DNA of 62,416 nucleotides from G963664585 sp963664585 (GCA_963664585.2 CAXXEO010000004.1:1-62416), one strand, 5' to 3'. Shown: positions 47,240-55,910, counted from the stretch's first letter. The notes: generated by a model from the letters alone, not told the origin. Program-made: numbers and translations.

Positions 47240-47493
47240 GAGAACAGGACATAATGCTCAGAAGGCTGTCTGCTATGGATTTTGCCGTTTGGGAGCTGCA
47301 CATGTATCTGGATACTCATGCAGAAGACTTGGTCGCACTCAACCGACTAAAGGAATACAGAGTGAAGCGCGAGGAACTTCTTAAAACATATGAATCAAAA
47401 TTCGGCCCGCTTCTATCCAAACAAACTGGCTCGAACACCAAGTGGACCTGGCTGCAAGATCCGTGGCCATGGGATTATCGGGAGGGGGAATGA
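47236..47493 (+). CDS. cotJB: Spore coat protein CotJB
   Basis: 85 residues. Landmarks are MLRRLSAMDFAVWELHMYLDTHAED and the end KWTWLQDPWPWDYREGE, both typical of CotJB. It overlaps cotJA by four bases and is followed 3 bases later by the broken cotJC. Confidence 0.92.
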   Translation: MREQDIMLRRLSAMDFAVWELHMYLDTHAEDLVALNRLKEYRVKREELLKTYESKFGPLLSKQTGSNTKWTWLQDPWPWDYREGE

Positions 47494-47496
47494 CTT

Positions 47497-47610
47497 ATGT
47501 GGCATTATGAAAAAAAGCTGCAATATCCAATTAACATCAAGAATCCCGATCCCGCGCTTGCCAAAATCATCATCAGCCAGTATGGAGGACTATACTCCAA
47601 AAGGATATAA
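47497..47610 (+). pseudogene. cotJC: cotJC fragment (manganese-catalase-like spore coat protein), truncated
   Basis: Starts normally as CotJC (MWHYEKKLQYPINIKNPDP, then ALAKIIISQYGG) but after about residue 31 the sequence changes to LYSKRI and stops. The rest of the ~190-residue protein, including its metal ligands, is missing in every frame downstream. This is loss by deletion or rearrangement at about 47588, not a single-base shift. CotJA and CotJB are intact. No catalase activity can be expected from this copy. Confidence 0.85.
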
Positions 47611-47613
47611 AAA

Positions 47614-47799
47614 ATGCAAAGACAACTTTATCTGTCCGCCGAAGGTGGTCAGAGAGATCCCAAGAGGCCTATTGTTTATTTAGGAAGTTCTTATATAAGA
47701 GCCAGGGACAAGCTTGAAGACTTTGCGGATTGGTTTATGCTTTCTTCAGCGTTTCGTCTATCTTCACCATTGTTGTTATTTTTTCATATTCTTTACTGA
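47614..47799 (+). CDS. Possible small protein after the cotJC break, doubtful
   Basis: A 61-residue open frame with AAAAGGA 8 bases before its ATG. It starts MQRQLYLSAEGGQRDPKRP and ends in a hydrophobic stretch. I do not recognise it; it may be the remnant of whatever replaced the end of cotJC. A second short frame from the ATG at 47582 (MEDYTPKGYKKCKDNFICPP) overlaps it. Confidence 0.3.
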   Translation: MQRQLYLSAEGGQRDPKRPIVYLGSSYIRARDKLEDFADWFMLSSAFRLSSPLLLFFHILY

Positions 47800-47809
47800 G
47801 GTGTTTACT

Positions 47810-47980
47810 ATGTGTGATGGAATCGATCAATTACCCTTAATTTCAGCCGCAGTGGCCATCTCTCTGGCAAAACACATGACAACAGACGAATTAAACCTAT
47901 ATGCAAGCCTTCTGTCTGCCATAAGTTCTGAAATGTCAGCTATTGCAGCAGCACGTTCTTTTTTTTATCCTGAAATTTAA
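47810..47980 (+). CDS. Small hypothetical protein, DUF6774-like
   Basis: 56 residues. GAGGTG lies 6 bases before the ATG. The pattern LPLISAAVAISLAKHMTTDE then LNLYASLLSAISSEMSAIAA and a short tail resembles the small Clostridia proteins grouped as DUF6774, judged from memory of that pattern. One amphipathic or weakly hydrophobic helix pair. The function is unknown. It sits between the cotJ remnant and three other tiny genes. Confidence 0.55.
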   Translation: MCDGIDQLPLISAAVAISLAKHMTTDELNLYASLLSAISSEMSAIAAARSFFYPEI

Positions 47981-48107
47981 TCTTTATTGCGATAGCATTA
48001 TCGGTTTTTAATAGATATCTATCCTTGTCAGTTGCAAACATGCTGACACACATATTTATCGAATATTTTCTCATAATTAAGCAGACATCGCAAATCCTAA
48101 CTACGAG

Positions 48108-48278
48108 GTGATTATTATTGACATCAACTACTATCAAAAAAACCCTGACCTCAGAGAGTATTATGATTCTCTGCCTGCGCATGTGCAAAAGGCATTAGAT
48201 GAATCGAAAGCAGAAATCTGTACTCTAGGCGAATTAAAACAAGTCGCCGAACATTTGATGCACGATGGAGTTTTGTGA
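48108..48278 (+). CDS. Tiny paralogue 1 of a three-gene family, unknown function
   Basis: About 53-56 residues. The core EYYDSLPAHVQKALDES, then EICTLGELKQVAEHLM, is shared with the genes at 48377 and 48874. The start is uncertain. GTG 48108 overlaps its own GAGG site. The ATT at 48117 is placed exactly like the ATG of paralogue 2 (both follow ACGAGGTG by 6 bases), so a rare AUU start is possible. The protein is soluble and helical. The function is unknown. Confidence 0.6.
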   Translation: MIIIDINYYQKNPDLREYYDSLPAHVQKALDESKAEICTLGELKQVAEHLMHDGVL

Positions 48279-48376
48279 TCATTGTTTTCAATTCGTTATC
48301 CCGCTTTGGAATAGGAAATTCAATATCATTTCATAAATTATTAAAAATCACAAATAATAACGACGAGGTGATAATA

Positions 48377-48577
48377 ATGAAAAAAAATAAACAACCGGAT
48401 ATTCCGTTAGGATTGGGTATGGCATTCGCGCAAAAAATAGATGCGATGAATCGGTTTTCCTCTTTGTCTACAGAAAAACAGCAGCAAATTATTGATGGTG
48501 CTCACAATATCCACACAAAACAAGAGATGCATCAATATGTTGAGCAGCTTGCAGAAAACCGGGTCAATTTCTTTTAG
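48377..48577 (+). CDS. Tiny paralogue 2, unknown function
   Basis: 66 residues. The N-terminal MKKNKQPDIPLGLGMAFAQK is unlike the others, then RFSSLSTEKQQQIIDG and NIHTKQEMHQYVEQLAEN follow the shared pattern aromatic-x-S-L, Gln/Lys four to five later, I-x-T/S, hydrophobic, then A/V-E-x-L/V. The ribosome site is ACGAGGTG. It lies 98 bases after paralogue 1. Confidence 0.65.
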   Translation: MKKNKQPDIPLGLGMAFAQKIDAMNRFSSLSTEKQQQIIDGAHNIHTKQEMHQYVEQLAENRVNFF

Positions 48578-48638
48578 TACACGCTAATGTCAGATTACTC
48601 CAATGTATGAAGTTCTGTTAATTGTCGGGTAAATAGCA

Positions 48639-48715
48639 ACTAGTACAATGTAACATCTTAAGCTTGTATATCTAACCCATTGCCATAAAAAATTTAGATT
48701 TTACAAGGCACTAGT
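48639..48715 (+). repeat. Family B repeat, copy B3 (complete, no hairpin)
   Basis: 77 bp starting ACTAGTACAATGTAA and ending TTACAAGGCACTAGT. The ends are imperfect inverted repeats of about 23 bp (18 matches). No coding capacity. Confidence 0.75.
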
Positions 48716-48873
48716 AATTTTCAATACTTTTATTTGCATCCGATAGATGTTCACTTTGCCTATCGCTTATAGGTGGATCACAAAATTGCTTTTATTATCC
48801 CGTTGCTTTGCAGGATAAGAGCTGATGGTTTTATCAATTTATGCCGGTGCAAATCGGCGGAATGGAGCATAAT

Positions 48874-49053
48874 ATGCCAAAACGAAAATATTCGGGACTT
48901 CATAATCTCATTTCAGAAGATTATGAAGCCAACCAATACTTTTCCTCGTTACCCGAATATGTCAAGGAGCAGATCAGCCAGCGTGACCACAATATAAACT
49001 CTTTCGAGAGCCTTCGCGATTATGCTGAAAATGTTTTAAGAGGCGACAATTAA
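48874..49053 (+). CDS. Tiny paralogue 3, unknown function
   Basis: 59 residues. MPKRKYSGLHNLISEDYEAN, then YFSSLPEYVKEQISQRD and NINSFESLRDYAENVLRG, show the shared family core. GGAG lies 6-7 bases before the ATG. It is separated from paralogue 2 by the family B repeat. Confidence 0.65.
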   Translation: MPKRKYSGLHNLISEDYEANQYFSSLPEYVKEQISQRDHNINSFESLRDYAENVLRGDN

Positions 49054-49198
49054 TACGAGAGATTTTAAAAATAACGCGACTTCTTTCGATCTTTCATTCC
49101 TGCCAATTGAGGAGCGGTAAAGTTTGTTCTTTATCATTTTCGTCTTCGGAGAGAAAAACAGAGGTTGTAATATCGTTCAATTTGGAATTAGTAAAGAT

Positions 49199-49225
49199 GC
49201 GGAGCGATTGCTCCGCTTTCTTTTT
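49199..49225 (+). terminator. Intrinsic terminator before the GNAT gene
   Basis: Stem GCGGAGC-GATT-GCTCCGC followed by TTTCTTTTT. It probably ends the transcript of the tiny-paralogue genes. Confidence 0.85.
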
Positions 49226-49240
49226 AAATGTCAGGATTTG

Positions 49241-49249
49241 TGATATAAT
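49241..49249 (+). promoter_or_regulatory. Extended -10 promoter of the GNAT gene
   Basis: TGATATAAT, an extended -10 (TGnTATAAT), directly after the preceding terminator and 24 bases before the GNAT start; no good -35 is needed for this type. Confidence 0.6.
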
Positions 49250-49273
49250 GAGTTCAAAAATCAGAGGTGTCAT

Positions 49274-49555
49274 ATGGATTTTATCTATGAAAAAAATAGA
49301 ATATACGTAGAAGATGTGTCAGGGAAAGTCATAGCCTTAGTTACTTTCTCTGACGTATCCGACCACATTGTTAATATTAATCACACCTTTGTGGATGAAT
49401 CCTTGAGAGAGAAAGGAATGGCGGCAAAAATGATGGAGGCTGTCGCCAGGAAACTCAGGAAAGAAGAAAAAAAAGCCTGCGCAACTTGTTCTTATGCGGT
49501 AAAATGGTTTGTACAAAATCCAGACTTTGCCGATGTTTATTTGCCTTCACTTTAA
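49274..49555 (+). CDS. Small GNAT-family N-acetyltransferase (YjdJ-like)
   Basis: 93 residues, the single-domain form of GNAT. HTFVDESLREKGMAAKMMEAVARKL contains the acetyl-CoA loop (R-x2-G-x-A) and CATCSYAVKWFVQNPDF follows the usual end pattern. The substrate is unknown. GAGGTG precedes the ATG, with its own promoter and terminator. Confidence 0.87.
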   Translation: MDFIYEKNRIYVEDVSGKVIALVTFSDVSDHIVNINHTFVDESLREKGMAAKMMEAVARKLRKEEKKACATCSYAVKWFVQNPDFADVYLPSL

Positions 49556-49648
49556 ATCACATGCTATGGTTTTGATGTCATTGCAGACATAATCTCCTTT
49601 TTGGCATCCAGTGATAGCGTGCCCCAAGTATTCGGATCGATATAAAAA

Positions 49649-49673
49649 GCAGGAGAGCTTTCTCCTGTTTTTT
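49649..49673 (+). terminator. Terminator after the GNAT gene
   Basis: CAGGAGA / TCTCCTG followed by six T. The gap from 49556 to the third IS otherwise holds only repeat A11. Confidence 0.75.
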
Positions 49674-49850
49674 GTTATATTTCCGATCATTGCGTTATTA
49701 TCACAGACATCTCACGGGAATACATGCGTTATATTTCTTGATTAACGGATAATATAGCCAATTAACTTAAAAACTGGCTATATATAAAACGTATTTTCTT
49801 CCCCCGCCTTCGGCGGGGGAAGAAATCACAAGCTTGTTTTCAAGTTAATC

Positions 49851-50903
49851 GCTACATTGTAAAATGAAATGCGACAGAAAAAAGATAGCCCAAGGCGGCC
49901 AAAACGTGTAGAATAGAGTTTGCAACAACAACATTCACACAAGGAGGCAGCCATGAGCCACCACCATTTTACAACATTCGAACGAGGAAAGATAGAGGAA
50001 CTCCGTCAAATCGGATATACGACCCGGAAAATCGCATCACGTCTGGGATGTCACCACAGCAGTATCGCTAGAGAATTGAAACGTTTTTACGGTGCCCGAG
50101 CGTATAACGCAGAAGAAGCACAACTGGATTACCAGAAGAAACGGCACAACAGCAAACCTCAAGGGAAATGGAACGAGGAGTTGTGCGCAGCTGTGGCAGA
50201 AAAGCTGAAAGAGACCTGGTCGCCAGAACAAATATCACATACCGTTACTTCAAGCCAACTGAGCTTTAAAACAATATACAACTGGCTTTATGCCGGACGA
50301 CTGAACGGACTCACCGCAGATGTGCTGCGCCGTAATGGAAAAAAGAGAAGCTGTAAAAATCTTGCGCATTATGCTCGTGGTACTTCTATCCACAAGAGAC
50401 CCAAAGAGGTATATACCAGAGAAACATTTGGGCATTGGGAACTTGATACGGTGGTTTTCTCTAGGGGTTCCAGCGGTTGCTTGGCCACCTTTGTGGAACG
50501 AAAAACAAGGTTCTATACAGCCCTTCCCATTCCTGATCGAACGGCAGCTTCCATGGAAGCTGCAATCAAGCACCTGCACACTTTATTGCCACAAGGCACA
50601 TTCAAAACAGCAACAACAGATCGTGGCGGTGAATTTGCCTGTTATGATGTAATCCAGAAAGATCTAGGCTTAACTCTTTATTTCGCTGATCCATATTGTC
50701 CGCATCAGAGAGGAAGCAATGAGTACGGTAACGGTTTGCTCAGAGAGTTCTTTCCGAAAGGTACTGTTCTGTCCACTGTTTCTCATCAAAACCTGTCTTC
50801 TTCTCTTCTGCTTATAAACAATAGACCCCGAAAATGTCTTAATTGGAATACACCTTCCCAGCTCTTTCTACTCGAACTGTCGCATTTGGCTTGACAATGT
50901 AGC
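49851..50903 (+). mobile_element. IS30-family insertion sequence, copy 3
   Basis: 1053 bp, same 27-bp ends, duplication AATC at 49847-49850 and 50904-50907. Confidence 0.95.
49953..50894 (+). CDS. IS30-family DDE transposase, copy 3
   Basis: 313 residues and intact, with all DDE and helix-turn-helix motifs. Private differences include VVFSRGSSGCLA (Phe for Ser) next to the first catalytic Asp and TALPIPDR (Leu for Val). It lies in a 189-bp-distant position upstream of the efflux genes, whose promoter region is AT-rich. Confidence 0.95.
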   Translation: MSHHHFTTFERGKIEELRQIGYTTRKIASRLGCHHSSIARELKRFYGARAYNAEEAQLDYQKKRHNSKPQGKWNEELCAAVAEKLKETWSPEQISHTVTSSQLSFKTIYNWLYAGRLNGLTADVLRRNGKKRSCKNLAHYARGTSIHKRPKEVYTRETFGHWELDTVVFSRGSSGCLATFVERKTRFYTALPIPDRTAASMEAAIKHLHTLLPQGTFKTATTDRGGEFACYDVIQKDLGLTLYFADPYCPHQRGSNEYGNGLLREFFPKGTVLSTVSHQNLSSSLLLINNRPRKCLNWNTPSQLFLLELSHLA

Positions 50904-51083
50904 AATCAACTATAATTAAAATACTCCAATATATAACGTTTTAATTTCCTGATTTCACCTAATTTTCACCATTTCACTATCTTGTTTTGAGATTGAGGCA
51001 TTACACTGAAACGTAATCTGTGTTAACCTGCAAAAATTTTCTTTTAAAATTTTTGACACCATTGAGAGAACGGAGTGTAATGA

Positions 51084-52469
51084 TTGAACATTAGACAAAA
51101 ACGATGCCTGTTGCTGGCATGCCTTCTTACCCTTTCAACGATGATACCGCTGCTCACCGGCTGTTCAACAAAGGCTGCTGCGGCCGCGCCAGCCGCACCA
51201 GGCGGTGCTCAGCAGGCGCAAGCAAGTACCTCTATTTCCGTTGCAACGGTTGCCCCAACCGTTGAGACCCTTTCGCTCACCACCAACTATATTGGAACAA
51301 TCGAATCCGCCGAATCAGTCAGCATTTATCCCGCTATGTCCGGAACGGTGAGCGCTGTCTATTTTGAAGCCGGTCAGAAGGTGAAAAAGGGGGACCTCTT
51401 ATTCGAACTCGATGCAGCGAGTGCTACGCTTTCGCTTGAGCAGGCGAAAGTTGCATATGATCTGACCGTTAACAGCATTAATGTGAGCGCGAACGGCAGT
51501 ACGAATGAACTGACAGAACTTACCTATCAAAATAAACTCAAAGCGGCGCTGAATACATACAATACCGCAAGAGAAACACTTGAGCTTCTCGCCGGTGACA
51601 GCTTTGACGTTAAAGAGTACGCAGCTGCAAAGAAAGCTCTAAATGCAGCAGCAGACGCATATGCCTCAAATCATACAGATGCTCTATATACTGCTTATCA
51701 GACTGCTCAGAAAAACTATGACGCTGTCGTGGATTGCTATTCTGATTATTACACCGCCGTAACCAACGTGGAAAACACCTATAATGATTTGGAGGCGGTG
51801 AGAAAAGAATACGCAATCTACCAGAGCCAGATTACGACAGAGGACACCACTTCCAATCAGTTAAAGCTCAAGCAAGCTGAGCTCGCTTACCAGTCAGCAC
51901 AAAAAACGATGGAGAACACAAAGATCTATTCGCCCATCGGCGGGACGATTGAGTCGAAATCAATCAGCATGTATGGCAACGTATCTTCAAACACGGCCGC
52001 TTATACCATTTCTAATCAGAATGCGATAGCGGTTGGCTTTAACATTTCGGCTGATGGTATCGCTGCGCTTTCCATCGGTGACGATGTTACGCTCACCAAG
52101 GGTGCGACGACCTATAAGGCGACCATCACTGAGATGGACTCCAAGGCTAGTTCCACAGGATTGTTCCCTGTAACAGCGAGCATTACGGGAGACAGCAAGC
52201 TGCTTAGTGGCGTCTCTGTAAAGGTATCGGCCTGTACAGCGAAGGCGGAAAATGCCTTGGTTGTTTCAATTGATGATATCAACTATGAAGATTCAAAACC
52301 TTATGTTTATCTATATAAAGATGGTACAGCCACTAAGACCTTTATTGAAGTCGGCATCACCACAAGCGATAAAGCCGAAGTAAAGTCCGGCCTTGATACA
52401 AGCGCAAAGATTATCACCACATGGCACCCCGATTTGGCCGATGGCGTTGCTGTCAGCTTAAAGGTATGA
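51084..52469 (+). CDS. RND-type efflux periplasmic-adaptor-like lipoprotein (HlyD/MFP)
   Basis: 461 residues. A lipoprotein signal with lipobox LLTGC (Cys about residue 27) is followed by an Ala-rich linker. The biotinyl-lipoyl-like halves are VSAVYFEAGQKVKKGDLLFELD and KIYSPIGGTIESKSISMYGNV, with a coiled-coil hairpin between them, then a beta-barrel and membrane-proximal domain. Start at TTG 51084, 8 bases after CGGAG; the nearby ATG frame stops after four codons. It is paired 13 bases upstream of the RND permease, so it links or regulates that pump in a Gram-positive envelope. Confidence 0.9.
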   Translation: MNIRQKRCLLLACLLTLSTMIPLLTGCSTKAAAAAPAAPGGAQQAQASTSISVATVAPTVETLSLTTNYIGTIESAESVSIYPAMSGTVSAVYFEAGQKVKKGDLLFELDAASATLSLEQAKVAYDLTVNSINVSANGSTNELTELTYQNKLKAALNTYNTARETLELLAGDSFDVKEYAAAKKALNAAADAYASNHTDALYTAYQTAQKNYDAVVDCYSDYYTAVTNVENTYNDLEAVRKEYAIYQSQITTEDTTSNQLKLKQAELAYQSAQKTMENTKIYSPIGGTIESKSISMYGNVSSNTAAYTISNQNAIAVGFNISADGIAALSIGDDVTLTKGATTYKATITEMDSKASSTGLFPVTASITGDSKLLSGVSVKVSACTAKAENALVVSIDDINYEDSKPYVYLYKDGTATKTFIEVGITTSDKAEVKSGLDTSAKIITTWHPDLADGVAVSLKV

Positions 52470-52482
52470 GGGGACTAACAAT

Positions 52483-55400
52483 ATGAATCTGACGAAATTG
52501 TCTATTAAGCGCCCTGTTTCAGTGCTGATGTGTATCACGATGCTGCTCGTCTTTGGTATTACCTCTGTCTTTTCGATGGGATTGGAATCAACGCCTGAAA
52601 TGAGTGCGCCTGTCTTTATGGTCAGGACCAGTTATACAGATGTCAGCCCGGAAGAAATGGATCTACTGATCACCGACAAGATTGAAGCAGCTCTTTCGGC
52701 AGTTTCCGGCTATACCTCCATGACCTCGCGTTCCTCTGAGGGGTCCGCCATGACCATGCTGGAATTTGATTATAGTGCGGACATGGATGAGATATATCAG
52801 GAAATCCAGGAGGCCATTGCCGCTGTAAATTTGCCCGATGATGCCGGCGAGCCTACCATTATGGAGATGTCGATGGACTCGGATTCGGTGATGAGTCTTT
52901 CCATCGATTCAACCGGTGATGAAAGTCTTCTCACCTATATAGACCAGGAAGTTGTGCCCAAACTAGAGAACATATCCGGCGTTTCTCAAGTTGACGTCAG
53001 CGGTGGTAAAAAAGAATACATTCAGGTGAGGCTAAAGGAAGAGGAAATGACCCAGTATGGACTTACTCCTTCCTCCATTGCCAGCGCAATCTCTACAGCC
53101 AATTTCACCACAAGCGCGGGCACGATTAACCGCGGGGATATTGAGCTGTCTCTGGTCGGCAGTGCCAGCTATGAGACAGCCGACAGTCTCAAAGAGATTC
53201 CGCTTTCCCTTTCCTCCGGAGATATCATTCACCTTTCCGATGTGGCTGATGTACAGATGGCTGAGCAGGAGAGTACTTCCGTCAGCCGACAGAACGGAAT
53301 AGACAACATCGGTATTGATATCTCCAAAAACCAAAGCGCAAACACTGTAACACTTTGTAATCTCATTAAAACACAAGTTGATAAGCTTAATGCTTCGAAT
53401 CTTGGACTTACCATTGAGATAACCGACAATAGCGGTGAGACCATCATGGATAATATTCAAAATGTTATTGAATCACTGCTTGAGGGCCTTGTGATTTCCA
53501 TGTTCGTGCTCTTAATATTCTTAGGTGAGCCAAAATCCTCGCTAATTATCGCAACATCCATGCCATTGTCGGTTTTCTCGGCATTGGTGCTGATGAGCGT
53601 CTGTGGAATGACCATCAACATCATGTCGTTGGGCGGTCTTGTCGTCGGTATCGGCATGATGGTGGACAACTCCATTGTTGTGATGGAAAGCTGTTTCCAA
53701 CAACGTAACGGCGAACGCACTTATGAAGAGGCTGCTTTTGAGGCTGCTCGTCTGGTAGGTAGCTCTGTTATTGCTTCCACTATCACCACCATTGTGGTGT
53801 TCCTGCCGATCTCACTGATGAGCGGCATGGCGGGACAATTGTTCAAGCAAGTTGGATTTACCATTGTCTTTTCTCTGGTCGCATCGCTTATTTCCGCGTT
53901 GACCCTAGTTCCACTTCTTTTTGTCCGTGTAAAGCCAGTAGACAAAAAAGAAATACTGGCTGCGAAAATGCTACATAAGGTCGAGGACGCGTATGCCAAT
54001 GCAATGGGCGCTATATTTAAGCATAAGTTTACCGTTGTCATCGTCGCCGTTGCGCTACTGGCATTTACCGGCTGGATGTATACCAATATTGATCAGGAAC
54101 TGATGACGAGGCAGGACGAAGGCTCGATCAGTCTATCTATTGAAACCAAACAGGGGCTGAATGTGACGGCCACCGATAAGATCATGCAGCAAATCGAGGA
54201 CATTATCAAGGCGGAGTCGGATATTGACAGTTACTCTCTGCGCAGCATGGGTGGCTCCTCATCACTCAGTATTACGCTGAAAGACGAGCGCTCAATGGAA
54301 ACGGATGAAATGATTGAGAAGCTTCGAGAAGAAACCTCAAACATCGAGAACTGTTATATTGAGGTTTCACAGCAAAGCAGTATGTCGTTTGGCTCAAGCG
54401 ACGGCGTGTCCATTAGCGTAAAAGGGGGCAACTTAAATACACTGAAAGAAGTTGCCAATGAAATCAAGAACTCCATGCAGGGTTATGACGGCATCATAAG
54501 CGCCGACACCAGTCTTTCGAATGGTGATCCTCAAGCCGAAATCGTGGTTGACTCGGTACAAGCGGCCGCGATTGGCATGACCCCTTCACAGGTAGTTTCC
54601 AATGTTAAAAACATGGTTTCAGGCATTACGGCTACCACTTTACAGGATGGGGATACGGAGTATTCCGTTGTAGTCGAATATCCCCCCGAGCGTTTTTATG
54701 ACGCCAGTGATCTTTCTGGTCTTCTGATTACTACCAGTTCCGGGGGACAGGTTCCACTGACTGATATTGCTTCTATCGTCTACGCCAACGGACCCTCTCA
54801 AATTCAGCGCAGTGACGGAAAATATATTGTTACTGTCACAGGACAGACCAAAACCAAGGCTTCGACAACAGCGCTTTCGAAACAGATGATAAGCGATTTT
54901 GAAAAAATGGATCTGCCTGATGGTGTAACACTTTCACAGGGAGAGACCATGCGAATGATGAAGGATGAGTTCAGTAATATCGGCAATGCGATGTGGACGT
55001 CTATCTTCCTCGTTTTTGTCGTTATGGCGATGCAGTTTGAGTCGATGATCTTCTCTCTAGTCGTTATGATTTCTGTTCCATTCGCGCTCACCGGCGCATT
55101 TGCAGCGCTTTTGATCACGGGTATGTCAATCAGCATGTCTTCATTGATCGGACTCGTTATGCTTGTCGGTACCGTGGTTAACGCAGCGATCATACTCATT
55201 GATTATGCCAATATTCTTCGGCGCGAGCAGGGCCTTTCACCCGAGGAGGCGTGCAAAGCGGCAGGCAAGAGCCGTTTGAGGCCTATACTTCTGACTGTGA
55301 TGACAACCGTCCTCTCCTTAATCCCAATGGCAGCAGGTATCGGCGGTGGAGTGGCAACAATGCAGTCGTTGGCAGTGGTTGTCATCGGCGGCCTTACCTT

Positions 55401-55542
55401 CTCCACACTAATCACGTTGTTCCTCGTACCAACCTTCTATCTGATGTTCGACTGGGAGAGGCATGAACAAAGAAAACAGCAGAGAAGGATGAAGAAATTG
55501 CTTCGTAAACAGGAAAAGGCAAAAGCTGTATCCAGCAACTAA
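52483..55542 (+). CDS. RND-family efflux permease (AcrB/MMPL-type)
   Basis: 1019 residues with the HAE-1-like layout: one N-terminal helix (SVLMCITMLLVFGITSVFSMG), a large extracytoplasmic loop, a helix bundle with the proton-relay stretch GGLVVGIGMMVDNSIVVMESC (Asp pair region), a second loop and the C-terminal bundle with GLVMLVGTVVNAAIILIDYAN. The basic cytoplasmic tail is HEQRKQQRRMKKLLRK. It forms a two-gene unit with the adaptor. The substrate is unknown. A GC-rich terminator follows. Confidence 0.93.
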   Translation: MNLTKLSIKRPVSVLMCITMLLVFGITSVFSMGLESTPEMSAPVFMVRTSYTDVSPEEMDLLITDKIEAALSAVSGYTSMTSRSSEGSAMTMLEFDYSADMDEIYQEIQEAIAAVNLPDDAGEPTIMEMSMDSDSVMSLSIDSTGDESLLTYIDQEVVPKLENISGVSQVDVSGGKKEYIQVRLKEEEMTQYGLTPSSIASAISTANFTTSAGTINRGDIELSLVGSASYETADSLKEIPLSLSSGDIIHLSDVADVQMAEQESTSVSRQNGIDNIGIDISKNQSANTVTLCNLIKTQVDKLNASNLGLTIEITDNSGETIMDNIQNVIESLLEGLVISMFVLLIFLGEPKSSLIIATSMPLSVFSALVLMSVCGMTINIMSLGGLVVGIGMMVDNSIVVMESCFQQRNGERTYEEAAFEAARLVGSSVIASTITTIVVFLPISLMSGMAGQLFKQVGFTIVFSLVASLISALTLVPLLFVRVKPVDKKEILAAKMLHKVEDAYANAMGAIFKHKFTVVIVAVALLAFTGWMYTNIDQELMTRQDEGSISLSIETKQGLNVTATDKIMQQIEDIIKAESDIDSYSLRSMGGSSSLSITLKDERSMETDEMIEKLREETSNIENCYIEVSQQSSMSFGSSDGVSISVKGGNLNTLKEVANEIKNSMQGYDGIISADTSLSNGDPQAEIVVDSVQAAAIGMTPSQVVSNVKNMVSGITATTLQDGDTEYSVVVEYPPERFYDASDLSGLLITTSSGGQVPLTDIASIVYANGPSQIQRSDGKYIVTVTGQTKTKASTTALSKQMISDFEKMDLPDGVTLSQGETMRMMKDEFSNIGNAMWTSIFLVFVVMAMQFESMIFSLVVMISVPFALTGAFAALLITGMSISMSSLIGLVMLVGTVVNAAIILIDYANILRREQGLSPEEACKAAGKSRLRPILLTVMTTVLSLIPMAAGIGGGVATMQSLAVVVIGGLTFSTLITLFLVPTFYLMFDWERHEQRKQQRRMKKLLRKQEKAKAVSSN

Positions 55543-55578
55543 CACTTTTATTCTGCTAAAGCATAAATTCTGTTAAAC

Positions 55579-55612
55579 GCGCCCGCATTATATGCGGGCG
55601 CAGTTTTCCTTT
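55579..55612 (+). terminator. Terminator of the RND operon
   Basis: Stem GCGCCCGCA-TTATA-TGCGGGCGC followed by AGTTTTCCTTT. Confidence 0.85.
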
Positions 55613-55642
55613 ATCTGTAAGATGGCCTCTGTAATTTACAAC

Positions 55643-55736
55643 TATAGTTAATTAGCTTGAAAACAAGCTTGTGATTTCTTCCCCCGCCTTCGGCGGGGGA
55701 AGAAAACGACGCTTTATTTTAAGTTAATTGGCTATA
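55643..55736 (+). repeat. Family A repeat, copy A12
   Basis: 94-bp copy lacking the TATATAGCCAG part of the right half; the central hairpin is perfect. Confidence 0.88.
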
Positions 55737-55786
55737 ATAGTTCAATGGATTCTATTTGAGACAAGACATAAAGAACATGTAAAAAT

Positions 55787-55831
55787 AAACAAGCGAGGCA
55801 TACTCCGATAGGATGTATGACTCGCTTGTTT
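55787..55831. terminator. Terminator facing the C45 gene
   Basis: AAACAAGCGAG (55787-55797) / CTCGCTTGTTT (55821-55831) with inner CATAC/GTATG. It gives a U run in either direction. Within the 368-bp gap 55543-55910, nothing else was seen. Confidence 0.7.
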
Positions 55832-55910
55832 TGAAAGCTGAGGGAGCCTATGAATCAAACTATGTAAGCAGTTTCACTTCTGCCTCTTACTTAGCCAATA
55901 AATCAATTAC

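Larger units (their letters stand above)
49753..50914 (-). repeat. Family A repeat, copy A11, split by an IS30 element
   Basis: Minus-oriented; left part 49753-49850, right end 50904-50914. It is split after AATC exactly as copy A2 is. Confidence 0.9.
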
